Shown: positions 45,390-60,459 of the stretch, one piece after another
Numbering within the stretch: the first letter of the stretch is position 1
How the letters are laid out: every line of letters begins with the position of its first letter
Assembly: GCA_948099385.1 (NCBI GenBank)
Contig: CANUEZ040000168.1
Span: 11,132,001 to 11,196,000, forward strand
DNA: 64,000 bases
From: Fasciola hepatica
Lineage: Eukaryota; Platyhelminthes; Trematoda; Plagiorchiida; Fasciolidae
Direction: 5' to 3'
Notes under the pieces: model-generated
Told to the model about the DNA's origin: nothing
What the model saw: only the letters and a program-made list of their open reading frames with translations
Databases searched by the model: none
Translations under genes and position numbers: made by a program

Positions 45390-46265
45390 GAAGTAATTTA
45401 ATTGAAAAATTGTCAAATTAATCATCAAGAAAGTCAGGCTTAGACATCGGAATAATTTTTCGAAGGTTCAACGAAAATGAAATTATGTCTGTGAAATGCA
45501 GCACATGAAGCGGGCGAAATTTGATCCATTGCTTGTTTGCATAACTGCACCAACATCCTGAAATTGTTATTTGGTGGTTGTAGTTGGTCTCATTTATGTA
45601 AAATCTCAAAAGGGACCTAATATGCTCTCGCAACCACGCGACATTTTGAGCCCGTCTCCCTTTGACACAAGTCCTGTTTCACCCAGTCGGATGGATGCAT
45701 AACTGGTCTTGGCGTAACCATTAGAAGACGATAAAGTGATCGATGGATTCTGGTGTACCGGTTCCATATTTTTCCTCAACCCACTCACAGTGATTATAGG
45801 ATTCTCCTCTACCGTCGAACACGGTTCCATTTGGAATTCGTCGTAAAATATGCGTTCTGTGGATCCTCTTCTAAGATTAAAACTCTCTGTCCCGTTTGTC
45901 GACGGCTTTGCAGGTTTTTATGTTAATTACACGATGGTAGGAAATGATCACCTTTCTTTGAACACTGGATAATTCTTCTTCGTTTTTCATCCCTGTTTTT
46001 TGCTTGTGATGCGAATCTGCATTCACTTGTTCGCTTGGGTTGATTATCTCAATGTCGTCCTAGAAATTTCGTGGGTGATAAAACACTCGTTCGGCTGGTG
46101 ACTTGAAAACTGATCGAAATTAATTCCGTCTCGAGCACTCAGCCGTTCACGCGAAAGGCACAAAGCCACCAAGCCGCGTAACTAGGACCGAAAACTCGCA
46201 CATGTTGTGACGCTGTGTGGTACGGGTGCGTTGGAAAGGCTTGGTTACTGTGCTCTAGGCTGTGG
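45390..46265 (-). pseudogene. DDE transposase N-terminal half (element E)
   Basis: It is related to element C but inverted. The minus strand has the cgaaaactcgcacatgttgtg flank near 46190, a NADSHHKQKTGMKNEEELSS section near 46010, and STVEENPIITVSGLRKNMEP near 45800 (element C: SLVEENSIVTLSEMEKKMEL). After a frameshift it reads LLRFYINETNYNHQ near 45570-45615, the first catalytic motif with Asn for Asp. The rest of the core is absent. Confidence 0.75.
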
Positions 46266-46299
46266 TCACTAAATGACCGATAGGGCTACTAATCAACAG

Positions 46300-48110
46300 G
46301 AAAACCCGTAGTATATCTTAAATATAATCCACTCTAATTCATAACTAAGCCATCCCGGAAACAGTTTTTACAATTTCTAACTGTAATTTATTCACAAATA
46401 TTTGTATCAAGTTACCCATGCAAAAACTCATCTACTCTCTTCGTTCTGATTCCTTTGACCATGTTCTCGTTCGTGCACACGGTTTCTTATGGTAAATGTT
46501 TTCCGGGCGCAATTCCCGAGTACCATGACCAACACGATTCGTCATATACATAAGAAACATTGCTAATCACGCTGGAGTTCGAACCCGTGGACATTGGGTG
46601 GTATGTATGAAAATCCTACTGTAAGCAGTCATGCTACAGATTCAATGCGGCTGATACTTTGTGTTGATGTAAGTTGGACAAGTAAACTGCATGATTCACT
46701 CATGCGATGTCCAAATTGTCTGTCTGATCTCGTATCTCATCCGGTAGAGCAAATACAGTATGGGTAACACCCTTGCGTGGGTACGAATCCCGTGGGGAAT
46801 GTGTGCATATACTCGGTGCAGCCTGCTTCCCTCCACACCATGTTTGTTCTATTAGTCGAACGAATTTGTTTCATACTTAACCTACGAAAGTCGGTAGTAG
46901 TAGTAATATTATTTCTCATTGAAATGGACTTGTCAAACAGAGGTACTCGTTTGTCTTCTTCCAGACACTAAGTAGTTTATTCACCACCGATTTGATTATA
47001 TAGGAAACAACGTGTGAAAAAAACGAGTTTGCAGAGTACAACAAACAAAATAGGGACAGCTGTTCCCGTTCCTGACTTCACGTTTGGTTACCTTTTTATT
47101 TTGTTAATCGGGAGCATTCAGTGACCTGATTTTACAATCACTCACATCCACCCATGTCTGAACAAATAGTAGGTGGACATAAGGTCTGTCTGTCTGCCTA
47201 CGTGCCACTGTTTCACCCCTGCCTCGTGTGGGTCACAGTCTTGGTAGGGCTGCAGGTCACGTGTAACTTTTAGCCTCCAACACGTTTGTGGGACACCACG
47301 CTGTTGTTATCCCCCTTCCCATTTTGTCATTCGGTCGGTTCTTTGTCATCCACCTTCGTGGTCGAAGAATTGGATCACAAAATCATGTTCACGTAGGCAC
47401 ACATAGATGTCCCCTTCCCCCGCACGAGCATTAAAGTCATTCTCTCATGTCTCACACAACCTGTTTGTCATCCTTATGATCGTATAGCACCAAGCCGCAG
47501 GGCATTTTTTCACGAGTTGACACGGCCCACAGGGGGTGATTAGTAGATCAAAGCAAGCTGGTGGAATCAGTCACCGTTGCGAAATAAATTGCTCGGAATA
47601 CATCCACCTGTCGACTCATGTTCACACCCGGGGATCAGATTCCGTTCCCTGCACGCTGTGCGACAGCATCTGCGGCCATATTTGATGTGATACTCGACGT
47701 GCTCCTCTGTGGTTAGGGGGAAAAGCCGGCCGAGGAAATTACGACAAAATTCCCATGCAGTACGAGGAATATTTCGAAGGATTACCTGAGTTTAAACCTT
47801 TGGATGCTACGGTGATAAATAAAGAGCACTACTAGCGGAGGTGAATTCGCAGCTCCGTCGACGACTGTGAACGTTTCCTGATAGTGGCCTACTTGCCTTA
47901 TAGGTCTTGGAATCCTTTACGCGAGTCATACTGTTTCGAGGAACTGACCCGAATAACAAAACGTTGATAACGCATGAAACTGTCCAGGATATTGGCCTAC
48001 ATTGGAGTGATTTGATGCATGATTTTGCGGTAAATGGGTATTGACAAATAGTGGTGCAGTATGACCCAGTTACTTTTATTACTTTATGACAAATCTCTAA
48101 TCTTCGTTTT
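46300..48110. other. Unassigned sequence with tRNA-like scraps
   Basis: Two B-box-like sequences stand out: minus near 46570-46640 (gggttcgaactcc preceded by a gtagcatgactgctta head) and plus near 46735-46800 (ccggtagagcaaata...gggtacgaatccc). They may be heads of a third SINE family or tRNA pseudogenes. Nothing else was recognised. Confidence 0.4.
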
Positions 48111-48114
48111 GCTG

Positions 48115-48440
48115 GCTGTCGTTTGGACTCCACCTTTCAAGCACAAACCTCAGGTCATCCGACCAACCTGCACTCGGAAGCACCAGACTTGAGTTTCGCT
48201 CTTGTTAAAGCTCATCAATGGTGCATATCCTCTGCCACACCCAGGGTTTGAACTCATGCCCCTTCACCTCGAAGGCACGCGTGTCACCACTGTGCCACCT
48301 CTCTCCCTTCCGGGCTGATCCGAATCATCAAGGTAAACTTGTTCAGATGTCGACCTCTATGACAACCGGAAATGCCCGATAGCTTCGAGTGGCGATACGA
48401 TATGTGACCAGTTAACTCCAAACGAATGCCTCCCACCAAT
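48115..48440 (-). mobile_element. SINE-B copy
   Basis: It matches 54195-54535 at about 90% identity by eye. On the minus strand the tRNA-like head reads tggcacagtggtgacacgcg (A box) and gagttcaaaccctgggtg (B box, near 48243-48260). The 3' part ends with acctgaggtttgtgc near 48142-48156. The 5' side includes a conserved gtcatagaggtcgacatctg section. Confidence 0.85.
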
Positions 48441-48449
48441 CAGGTCTTC

Positions 48450-50230
48450 TCCACAGCAAGTCACTTTTCCGTGAATAAAGTGGATTAGTTTCGTCCTCTT
48501 GTTCAGGCTTACTCAAATCTCCGATGTGGTGTTAGGCACTCTTAGGTACGTTTAATAGTCGATGGTATATGAGTGAATAATGGGCGAGATCAAAGCTAAG
48601 TTTATGTACTGTGTAACGCGGCTGTGAAGTGAAAATTATAATGAGAGCTCGCTCGAACAGTATGAGAGAACAGAGGAAGAACAATACAAAAATGTATCAG
48701 ATCGCTGTAAATTCGTGCACACAACAGTGCGCGTTCACTAATCACCTGAGAGCCTTTGCTGTGTGTCATTCACCATCGTGTTCTGTCAATGTAGACTACG
48801 AAGAATGCCAACTACCAGTGATCCTCAAAACCCCATGTGAAATTGTTCTAAAACTTTTCACCGTTAAATGTGATAATAATTGGAAATACCCGAGCCTCCT
48901 TGGTGAGCAGATATACTTTGTGACTATCTGGCGATAAGTGGAATTGATTTATTTATCTCGTTTATAGTGAGTAAAAAGTGCTATCCGTAAAGCCGATACC
49001 CTGGTGATCTATATCGCCACTGTACATCGGGAGAGTGCGCAAAGTACTTCGTAGTACGCTGCATTGCTTAAGATTGAGGAAGAAGAAATATTAGATTACC
49101 AAGTGTAGGAGTAATGTGGACTGGCCCACCTCCACCCCAACACGGAATACGTAATCCAACCGAGTGAACGTACTTGCATTGACAAACAGTGAACTTCGAT
49201 AGTAAATGATGAAGAGATCTCAATTGTTCAGGGTTCAGTGTATGATCTTCGACCGGCTAGACAGAATCTTTTCGGCTCCAAACGTTCCGCTCAGTCTAGT
49301 CGTATTCACTCATGCTACATTTCTCCTGATTCCCCTGAGCGAACATTCTTCAGGAAATCGACCACTTGACCCCAATTAACTAATGCTAGCAATGAGCGAA
49401 TCTTAGAGAAACAGACTGGGTTCCGTAATGCAAGATTCACTGGACTTTTCGGCGAGAATGGTCCGCTGTCGGCTTCACTATCGATCACCAGCGGGTCTGC
49501 CGCAAAAGTTAGTTTAATGCTCCCATTTTGCGCAGTCTCGTGAATGAGACTGTTTATACGGCTTTGTCAATAAAAATCTGTTTGAAGCTGATAAAGAAGT
49601 TCTAGAGGATCTTTTCTTTGTGGTGATTTATTTTTTCACCCCAAAAATTTCCACTGATCTATGGGCTCTGCTGAAGTTAAAACCTGTGGTAAGATCACAG
49701 ATTAGCCTTCTTCACGCCGTAGTTGATGTTCGCTCAAAACCAACTTTTCTGTCACCTTCATACACATTGCTTATATCAATGTTTTTTATAGCTTTGTACA
49801 GTTATCACAAAATAAATGTCAATTAACCATTCTAGTCCAATGACAAGTGTTTCCTTTCCGAGTGAGATAATCAAGCCATGGCTATCTGCTATAACAAATA
49901 TCTTTAGAAGGTGATATGTAGTTCACAAATAAACACGCCATCGTCTCCAGCCAATGGATGCCAGTGAACCTTGACTTGGGAAGCCCTTATTCACGTAGGT
50001 TTTGGTTCATGTATTTAATCTCTATGAACATCCGCGAGTTACAGAATCATCCCCGCAGTTCATCTCATTACTCCACTTTTGGAAACCACCGATATTTGTC
50101 CAGGAGCTTTTAATGAGTGTGATATTATGAACTTCAAAACTTCGAGTCCGTTGTTTTACTACCGCTTTTGCCGCGTTAATTTATTTTGTCCTCGTAGGCT
50201 TAGTGTTATCTCCAGTCATTCTTGTCTATC
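48450..50230. other. Unassigned intergenic DNA
   Basis: A 102-codon plus frame at 48629-48937 is cysteine-rich but has no recognised domain. No other feature was found. Confidence 0.45.
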
Positions 50231-50239
50231 TTTTCCGTG

Positions 50240-50870
50240 GACAGTCCCATCTGCATTTCAAGAAGCATCAACCACGGAGGTTCTCAAGTTACTCAAATCA
50301 ACAAAGAAAAACCGGGTCAGCTGATCCAGACGGTCTACCAACGAAGGTGCTGAGACGCGTGGTCGGCTCTCTGTGTGATCTCATGACTTCGGTAATTAAC
50401 AATACAGTGAAATCACCCTCCGTTCCCGACTGCTGGCATCCAATTACAATTATTCCTATACCTAAAAAAGGCATTGCCAGATGAAAATCAAAAATACCCA
50501 CCACTAACGCTATCTTTGTCAGAATTGAAACTTGCTGGACGCGCTGTGCTGCGTCGCCTTCAAACCACGATCAGAAGCCCAACTAACGAGTTACAACATG
50601 CGTACAAACTCAAGCTCTGTACATCTTATGCAGTAGCGTCCATTGTGCTCTATATTGTTAAATCCCCAAACTATTCCAGTAAGTCAGTTAGATGTGCTTT
50701 TCTTGAATACTGGTCGGCCTTGGCAGTGCATCGTGCTCGCTTCTTTTCAAAAAAATCGGCGGCAATTCAGTGCTCCACCGTCTGTTAATTCCATTTTTGT
50801 AAGACAGCGTATCTTACCTATCAGTCTTTACTGTTCCCCTGTCATTTTCCCGGGATTATTAAGATAAGGA
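50240..50870 (+). mobile_element. LINE reverse transcriptase fragment (CR1/Jockey-like)
   Basis: It reads SADPDGLPTKVLRRVVGSLC, then SVINNTVKSPSVPDCWHP and ITIIPIPKKG, the N-terminal RT blocks (fingers). Downstream VRCAFLEYWSALAVHR near 50690 corresponds to the FLDxSxAFDxxxR motif, with the catalytic aspartate now Glu and the AFD motif lost. Stops and shifts occur between them. No endonuclease part was seen. Confidence 0.8.
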
Positions 50871-50879
50871 TTTCACCAC

Positions 50880-51345
50880 TCTTCGCAGAGGCTCACTCGT
50901 CATTGGTCTAGTTTGTGGTATAGTCTTAAGTGGCCTAGTCTTGGAGCTACGCACTAACTACATAACAATATTCATTGCGTTTGCAAGACAAATCCTTTCT
51001 GGCACTTCGCATCCGTTGCATTTTGATCTTACTATTTGTTAGTCTTGCTCGTCGGCCTGGTCTAGGTATAAACTACTCCCCCGGAGACTGTCTTTGTACA
51101 GGACTTCTGTTGTTCCTTTCCTAGCACGTGCCCCAACAACACAAGGATGTTATTTTGTCTGAAATGAAATCCTGTTTTGCTCAGTGCCTTTCTTTTGGCG
51201 GCATTTTTGACTGGAAGGCATTGTACAGCTAAGCTCATGCTTTATATATATACCGGGTACGCATACCTGATGAGCGGCAACAACCGCGAAACCGGTCGTG
51301 TGCTTCCGGGGAAATTTTGTCCACACGTTTACATACTACTTACTG
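50880..51345. other. Unassigned sequence, possible LINE continuation
   Basis: It follows the RT fragment, but no YADD motif or other RT block could be read. Confidence 0.35.
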
Positions 51346-51348
51346 TCA

Positions 51349-51469
<121 letters not shown>

Positions 51470-53075
51470 AGCTAACACAATTCCAGGCATTCTTAAGTGA
51501 TGTTACTGATCCTTTTAAGATTTCTCACGGCTTTGTGGTATTGTAGCGGCTCTTCGGAGACACAAAAATCAAAATCATTAGGTCATTTCTTCGAGCCAGT
51601 GAGTTTTGATCACACGTGAAATCCAAATGCCCCCCCCCCCCAGGAGCTCATCTAGATTTAGCAACAGATATTCAGTTACCAGTAGCATTTGCTACCTCAT
51701 CGCGGCTAAGAGCACTAGGTTACCTGATTTCAGAAGCGGCTCAGAATCAGGTGCAAATCATTCACCTGCACAGTTAAGTCACGGGCAGTTTCTTCAATGG
51801 AATGCCGAACTTGCCTGGGTGACTTTCTTTTGTCACACTGTAGCACACGTCACGGACCAGTCAGGACTGATCGGTGACTCTGCGCACATTCATAACATTA
51901 ATTATATTCACCCTAAATAAGGGACTGGCTGTTTGAGCGATGTTTGTTCAACAGAAACCTTATGTTTTCCGGCTAGGGCTCATGGCTAGATCTCGTTCCG
52001 CTCACTCTGGGGCCATGGCACATAACCGACTCATTGGTTCGACTCTAGCTAGCTAGCCTCCCCAGATCTTTCAGTCCTATTGGACCGACAATACACCTCC
52101 TTAAACTCCACCGGTCTTCTTTCGTGTCTACTGAATTCATGGGGTCCACCGTTGGGATAGGAATGCTTAGGAAGTCGCAAAAATACCTCTACTACTCCAA
52201 ATATGTATATGACACGGAAAATCTACAAGGATCGCTTTGAACTGTCCAGCCTCTTCTGATGTTGTGTTATTCGGTGCAAGAGTGTGAGAGTACGTTTTCA
52301 ATTTGTGACATATTGCTGACGGTAATGCGAAATTGAAGCTGGAGTGTTATGCATACTGTTATGTGAACAGGACTAACCGGCGCCCGGCGTATAGCGGAGA
52401 TAAGATTTGGTGGAACCACGCAACAGGGTGGTAACAATGTCGAAGGGGAGCGGATGCAACTGTCTCAGGAACACCACGGATTTTTTACGCATAAAATCGT
52501 TGTAGGTGTTTTGTTGTACCTATAGTGAAATTCAGATTAATGGCTTTGGATCCCCTGAGGAACAGAATTTTGGCTTCATATTCTTTAGAGTCTACTGAAT
52601 CCCTCTGTCTCATCCACTTTGTGAAAACCTTTCCTTCTTTCTTAGCAGTATTCATATCATTAATTTCGTAAACATTCATTGGTACTGCATATGTCACTAT
52701 TAGCCGGGATTACTCATAAGGTTATTAACCGGATTTTGCTTGGACTAATTGAGTGGGCTTTTAGTTGGAACTGAATGAACTGAGTTTGTTGGTGCAATTC
52801 TAATAGCAACTGCCTATTTGTGTCGAATATCACGCTCAGAGCGAAACGTTCTCAAAACACCGACAACTGGTCATGTGCTTGTTTGGGCAGAATAGGGGAA
52901 GCAGGCTTTCACGTAACCCCTACCCCTCCCCACTGCTGAATCCCTTGACTGGGATCCACGTTCCAAAATGGTTACACGATTGGTGCGCTCACACAATGCG
53001 TTTCTTCTCCTCAACCAATCAGAACAAAGAGAGTGGGAAGAGAATTCAACATAAAATCGCCTAATATTTGTTGCA
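51470..53075. other. Intergenic DNA upstream of the OLIG gene
   Basis: It contains a C12 run at 51630-51641. A ggttcgactctagctagc stretch near 52040 is faintly tRNA-like. It may hold regulatory DNA of the transcription factor gene, but no specific site is recognisable. Confidence 0.4.
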
Positions 53076-53076
53076 G
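53065..53076 (+). promoter_or_regulatory. Splice acceptor before the OLIG start codon
   Basis: The sequence aatatttgttgcag ends in AG at 53075-53076, 25 bases before the ATG. It implies a 5'-UTR intron, a spliced-leader site, or an upstream coding exon, since the frame is open across the acceptor. Confidence 0.5.
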
Positions 53077-53101
53077 GCATCAGTTTCAGGAATCTCGCAG
53101 T

Positions 53102-56482
<3,381 letters not shown>

Positions 56483-57535
56483 TGTTACTTCAGCAAAATA
56501 CAGTGCTATTCTCTTTCATTAGGTGATATTTTCCGATTAAAATGAATGAATAAGGTGACGTAGATACAGACGCAATGCTAAACAATGGGAGTCAGTTCGC
56601 AACTTCATCGATAACGCGTTGAAGACATGCAATCCTGTTTACGTAGGTTCGAGTCCAATTTGGAGCTCGAAGAATATTTACCATTGTCAGACCTCATCGA
56701 GTCAGTTGTAGATGTTGTATAGTGCGTTCAGCAAATCCGCAGGCACTAAGAGAAAGTCAAAACTGTAAATATGACAGGAATCAAGTAGTATATAGGTGGG
56801 TGAGAAAAGTTTCACGAAAGTATACAAGTCATTTCGCAATTATTGTCCCTCATCAGGTATGCGTCCGTGGTACACCTCTGTCCACTCGTCCTCATACTTG
56901 TGCACTCCGTATGTATTTCATTCACAATTATCCCATTTGTGCATCAGAAGTGTGGCTGTCACTGCATCCGTAAGGCAGTTTAGAGGATAATTCAACACTG
57001 AACAACGTGCTGTACGAATGAGCAGGTTGCAAGAGCTTCTTGTATTCACTGCCGTGTCTGACCTTCTTTCTTAAGAACGCTGACCAATTAGAATACAGGA
57101 ACACCATAATTACTGAACTATGCTGTCCAATTATAAGGCTTGAAGCCAATATGATAAAACCGGTTAAGCAAAATCGCACAAAATTCTGTTAGAACCGCTC
57201 TCTGGTGCTCTACAACTTCTGCGATATCCGAAAGAATGAGGAGCGGTAGTCAAATGACTAACCCGATTGCTATATTATATATACCTGCACTCGTCCACAG
57301 AGATTCATCCCTACCAAAGTGCCCACGAGGTTCGAAGCACTACGTTTTGGGGTTTTTACTGGTACGGATGCTCTTTTGGCTCTGAGGGATGAAGAATATT
57401 GTTAATAAAGGAATACGTTTTCACTATGGTTTGTTAGCGAAAATCCAGAAATGGACTAGTTCCCAACTTCGTCTTCTGATAGTCGAACTCGAGCGATAGA
57501 ATCGTGTTTGTAGTCCTGTGCCTGATCGGGTGTTC
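56483..57535. other. Downstream of the OLIG gene, unassigned
   Basis: A tRNA-like stretch near 56620-56680 (acgcgttgaagacatgcaatc...ggttcgagtcc) has a good B box and may be a SINE head. The rest, including 3'-UTR sequence of the gene, has no recognised content. Confidence 0.4.
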
Positions 57536-57539
57536 GATT

Positions 57540-57735
57540 ATTTGCTGTCATTGGTTGTGGACAGTAATCTATGGTCGGGTGGCTGGTTACCACACCTGAC
57601 CTATTGAGACCTTATGTGATAAACTCCAAGTCTCAGGGTCCGGTTGCCGGTTATCCCCAACAATGCAGTGGGCCTTGGTGGCCGTGAGACATGCGCCGCC
57701 TCCACTGCACACATGCGCAAGCATGTAATAAAAAA
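57540..57735 (+). mobile_element. SINE-A copy
   Basis: It starts tggttgtggacagtaatct and carries ggttaccacacctgacctat, ccaagtctcagggtccgg, ttatccccaacaatgcagtg and gcatgtaataaaaaatgg. It is 5' truncated like the 6.8 and 9.6 kb copies. Confidence 0.8.
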
Positions 57736-57739
57736 TGGT

Positions 57740-58200
57740 CTGAACTGGCTTGCTAATCTCCCATCTGAGGAGGAATTTCAATTGTTTCCTTTTGGAAATG
57801 AATCCAGTCTGTTTTTATCAAATCCGGATAATGCTCCGCTTATTTCGACCGGTTTCTCAATCTAAATGAGGCGTATGAGCTATATAAGCAAATAGCACGG
57901 AGAATATCAAGTCTTGGGGCTTCGTGTACGTGCTTCATACAGATCTTAATTGCACATTCAGTCGAAGTGAGAAAAGTCGGCTACCCCAATCCTGATACTA
58001 GGGATGGTGAAGAACCGCACATAGCGCCAGCAAGCCAGACGTGGTAGAAAGCCGAAGGACAACGGCACTGGTTACCACCGCAATTCAAGTCAGGTATATG
58101 CTGTTTTGTTCCGTCCCACCAACTCCAGTGAGAACTCTATTCCGCCCACGAATCATCTCTTTTTGTTCGCACAAAACATCTCTTATATAGGAAGAAACAA
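57740..58200. other. Unassigned intergenic DNA
   Basis: A stretch at 57975-58075 faintly recalls SINE-A sequence (cctgatactagggatgg) but is too diverged to call. Confidence 0.35.
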
Positions 58201-58420
58201 TCACTGACACCAATCGGTCCAATGCAAACCAACTGGTTCATACTAGCATCAAATAGCCTGTCCTCTGATGGGTTGATTGGTCACTCGACCAGCTGGCACT
58301 TGACGGGAATCCGTTCATGTCTCGTCGATCCGCTACCTTGTTGCTTGCGCATGCGCTGACACACGCGCTGACCTGGATTCCGGACGGGTGCTGACATGTC
58401 CACCGCTCCGGGGCATGGCT
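58200..58420 (-). repeat. Dispersed repeat shared with 36.0-36.2 kb
   Basis: The minus strand aligns with plus 36000-36180, sharing gaatccaggtca, gtggatcga..gacgaga, aggattcccgtcaa, and a gatgc.agt.tgaaccagtt block. Identity is roughly two-thirds by eye. No protein motif is recognised. Confidence 0.5.
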
Positions 58421-58699
58421 GGCATTCGACCGTGAGTCACCACATACCCTCGCATATGCTTTATGCACCGAAGGGTGGATGTACAGCAACTACGTAATCG
58501 CTTCCAATTACAGAATAAGGGTTCACACAAAGTGAGTTTTGATGTCAACAGAGCGTCGAGTCTCGTTCTGCAGTGACATCTTACAGGTTCATGGGGAGAC
58601 GGGCAACATGATGTTGTAGAAGTCTTAAAGGCATTGGTGACAGAAAACAAGTGTTTACCACGGGATTGTGTGAATGATACAGAAGTACATTTGCTAAGA

Positions 58700-60450
58700 T
58701 CGGGTTAGAGGGGGTGCGACTTGCCATCCAGTACCCCATGAGAGAACGTAGCACGGATTGTTATGCTGGGACATTAAAAGTTGGTTACCCAGTAGGGAAA
58801 TGTGCCGTACCTCTAAATAAATGCTTTTGGGGTCGGATAGTTAGTTTTAAGTCTTTTGCAAGTAGGCCAGGGAATATTACGGATGAGGTGAATGGGAGTG
58901 TCAAGGATTTTGAATCGTAAAACACAGAGTAAATCGCCTTGTCTTCTAGAATACTGCTGCGCCAAAAAAGTAACAGTTATTGTGAGCAGCGAGTTACTTC
59001 ACTGGTTAACTGCTTCCCATGTGCTCACCGTTTCTGAACGGGAATAGATGGATTCCCGAAGATGAGAATACTTAATACCTCTTCAAAAACAAAGCAAAAT
59101 ACAGGAGAGCTATGGGAGATTCATTCGCAGATTGTGATTGGAAGACGGGTTAGCAAGCTCAGTTACGCCGTCCTGTGGAAGAGGTTGAGTAGACTGATTG
59201 GGACAGGCTTGCTGAAGGTCACGTCATCAGTGTATTTGATAACCTTAAAATCATCGCACAAAGGTATAGAAATATTTATGTAGAGAATCAAAACGGAGAT
59301 AAGATGACGCCTAGTAAAACACTTTGTGTGAATGAAAGCATGGAGGATGTTCTACCTCGAAATTGTGTAAGCTACTGTCGAACAGAAAAGTATGCATCGT
59401 TTGTTTGAATTCCGCTATCAGCGTGGATCCATAGTAGCAAGTATCTGTTTACACAGAAAAATACATCACTATCATGAAAGAAAGAAAGCCCAAACTTCCA
59501 AAAATTTCCTGTCGAGTGACAACAGGACGGAATACGTGTGTGTGCGCTTTTTTTAGGGGGGGGGGGGGGGGGGGGGTTGAAAAAGGACATCAAGAATTGA
59601 ACGTGAGCGGAAGTAGACGAATTGGTTGGAGTCTGATACAGTGAGCTCAGGAGATAGTTTCTGTGGTATTAATCTCAAGGGCAACAGAAGTGCATGCTAC
59701 TGGGTGGGACTTATGTTCCTTTCTTGGGTATCGGTGTGGTGGAAGACACCCTCCAGTAGTCAGGGTTGTTCATACGGGTTAAGGAACAATTAGAGAGGTC
59801 TTAAATGGCACAATGGGTAATAGTTCATCTAGACTGTATGCTTCATCCGGATAAATCTGGGACGGTTCTTTTGTACATTAGGGAGGTTAAAGAAGTAGTC
59901 GACGAATTCCAAACTACAGTTAGCATCGAAGCTCAAGGTATATGCAGTGCTTTTGATCGCGTGGAAGTTCCGACTGAGTTCTCCAAAATCCATCGATAAT
60001 GAGAGTCTCATTGATCTCTCTCCCTTAACTGTGTGAGAACCTCCCAGTTTTGGCGACTGCTTTAGTCTGTCCTCAGTATACGCAAATTTATGGCTTCAAG
60101 TTTGTGTAGCTCGGCTTTGATTGACCTGGATAGAACTCTGACCAAAGAATACTTTCTGGCTTTGTATACTCGTCCGTTTTTACGACACAGTTGTTTCAAG
60201 ATAGGGGTTGAAAATCTATCTGCACAGATTTAAATGGTTCCCGTTGGATAACATATCAGAGCAAATTTTGTTATTCTAACAGGTGATCACAGAGCAAAGA
60301 TAAATCGTTGTTAAAGGATATAAGCAGATCTAGCTCTGAAATTCTATCCACAAGCTCCGCGAGGTTCTCTGGAGTGTACTGTGGTTTACAAAACTACCGG
60401 CCTCTACTTTCCGTGAAACTCAAACATTGTGGTTAGTACTCTCGCGTTTG
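58700..60450 (-). mobile_element. LINE-B fragment (Jockey/CR1-like)
   Basis: On the minus strand, LKQLCRKNGRVYKARKYSLV and SRSIKAELHKLEAINLRI near 60080-60200 form the basic linker between endonuclease and RT of Jockey/CR1-type elements. Further on are RIYINDLPL-like sequence and KVIKYTDDVTFSKP (catalytic box as YTDD) near 59196-59250. Many stops and shifts break the frame. Confidence 0.7.
59556..59576. repeat. G21 homopolymer
   Basis: A run of 21 guanines inside the LINE-B fragment. Its length may be unreliable in the assembly. Confidence 0.95.
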
Positions 60451-60459
60451 GGTTTGTGC

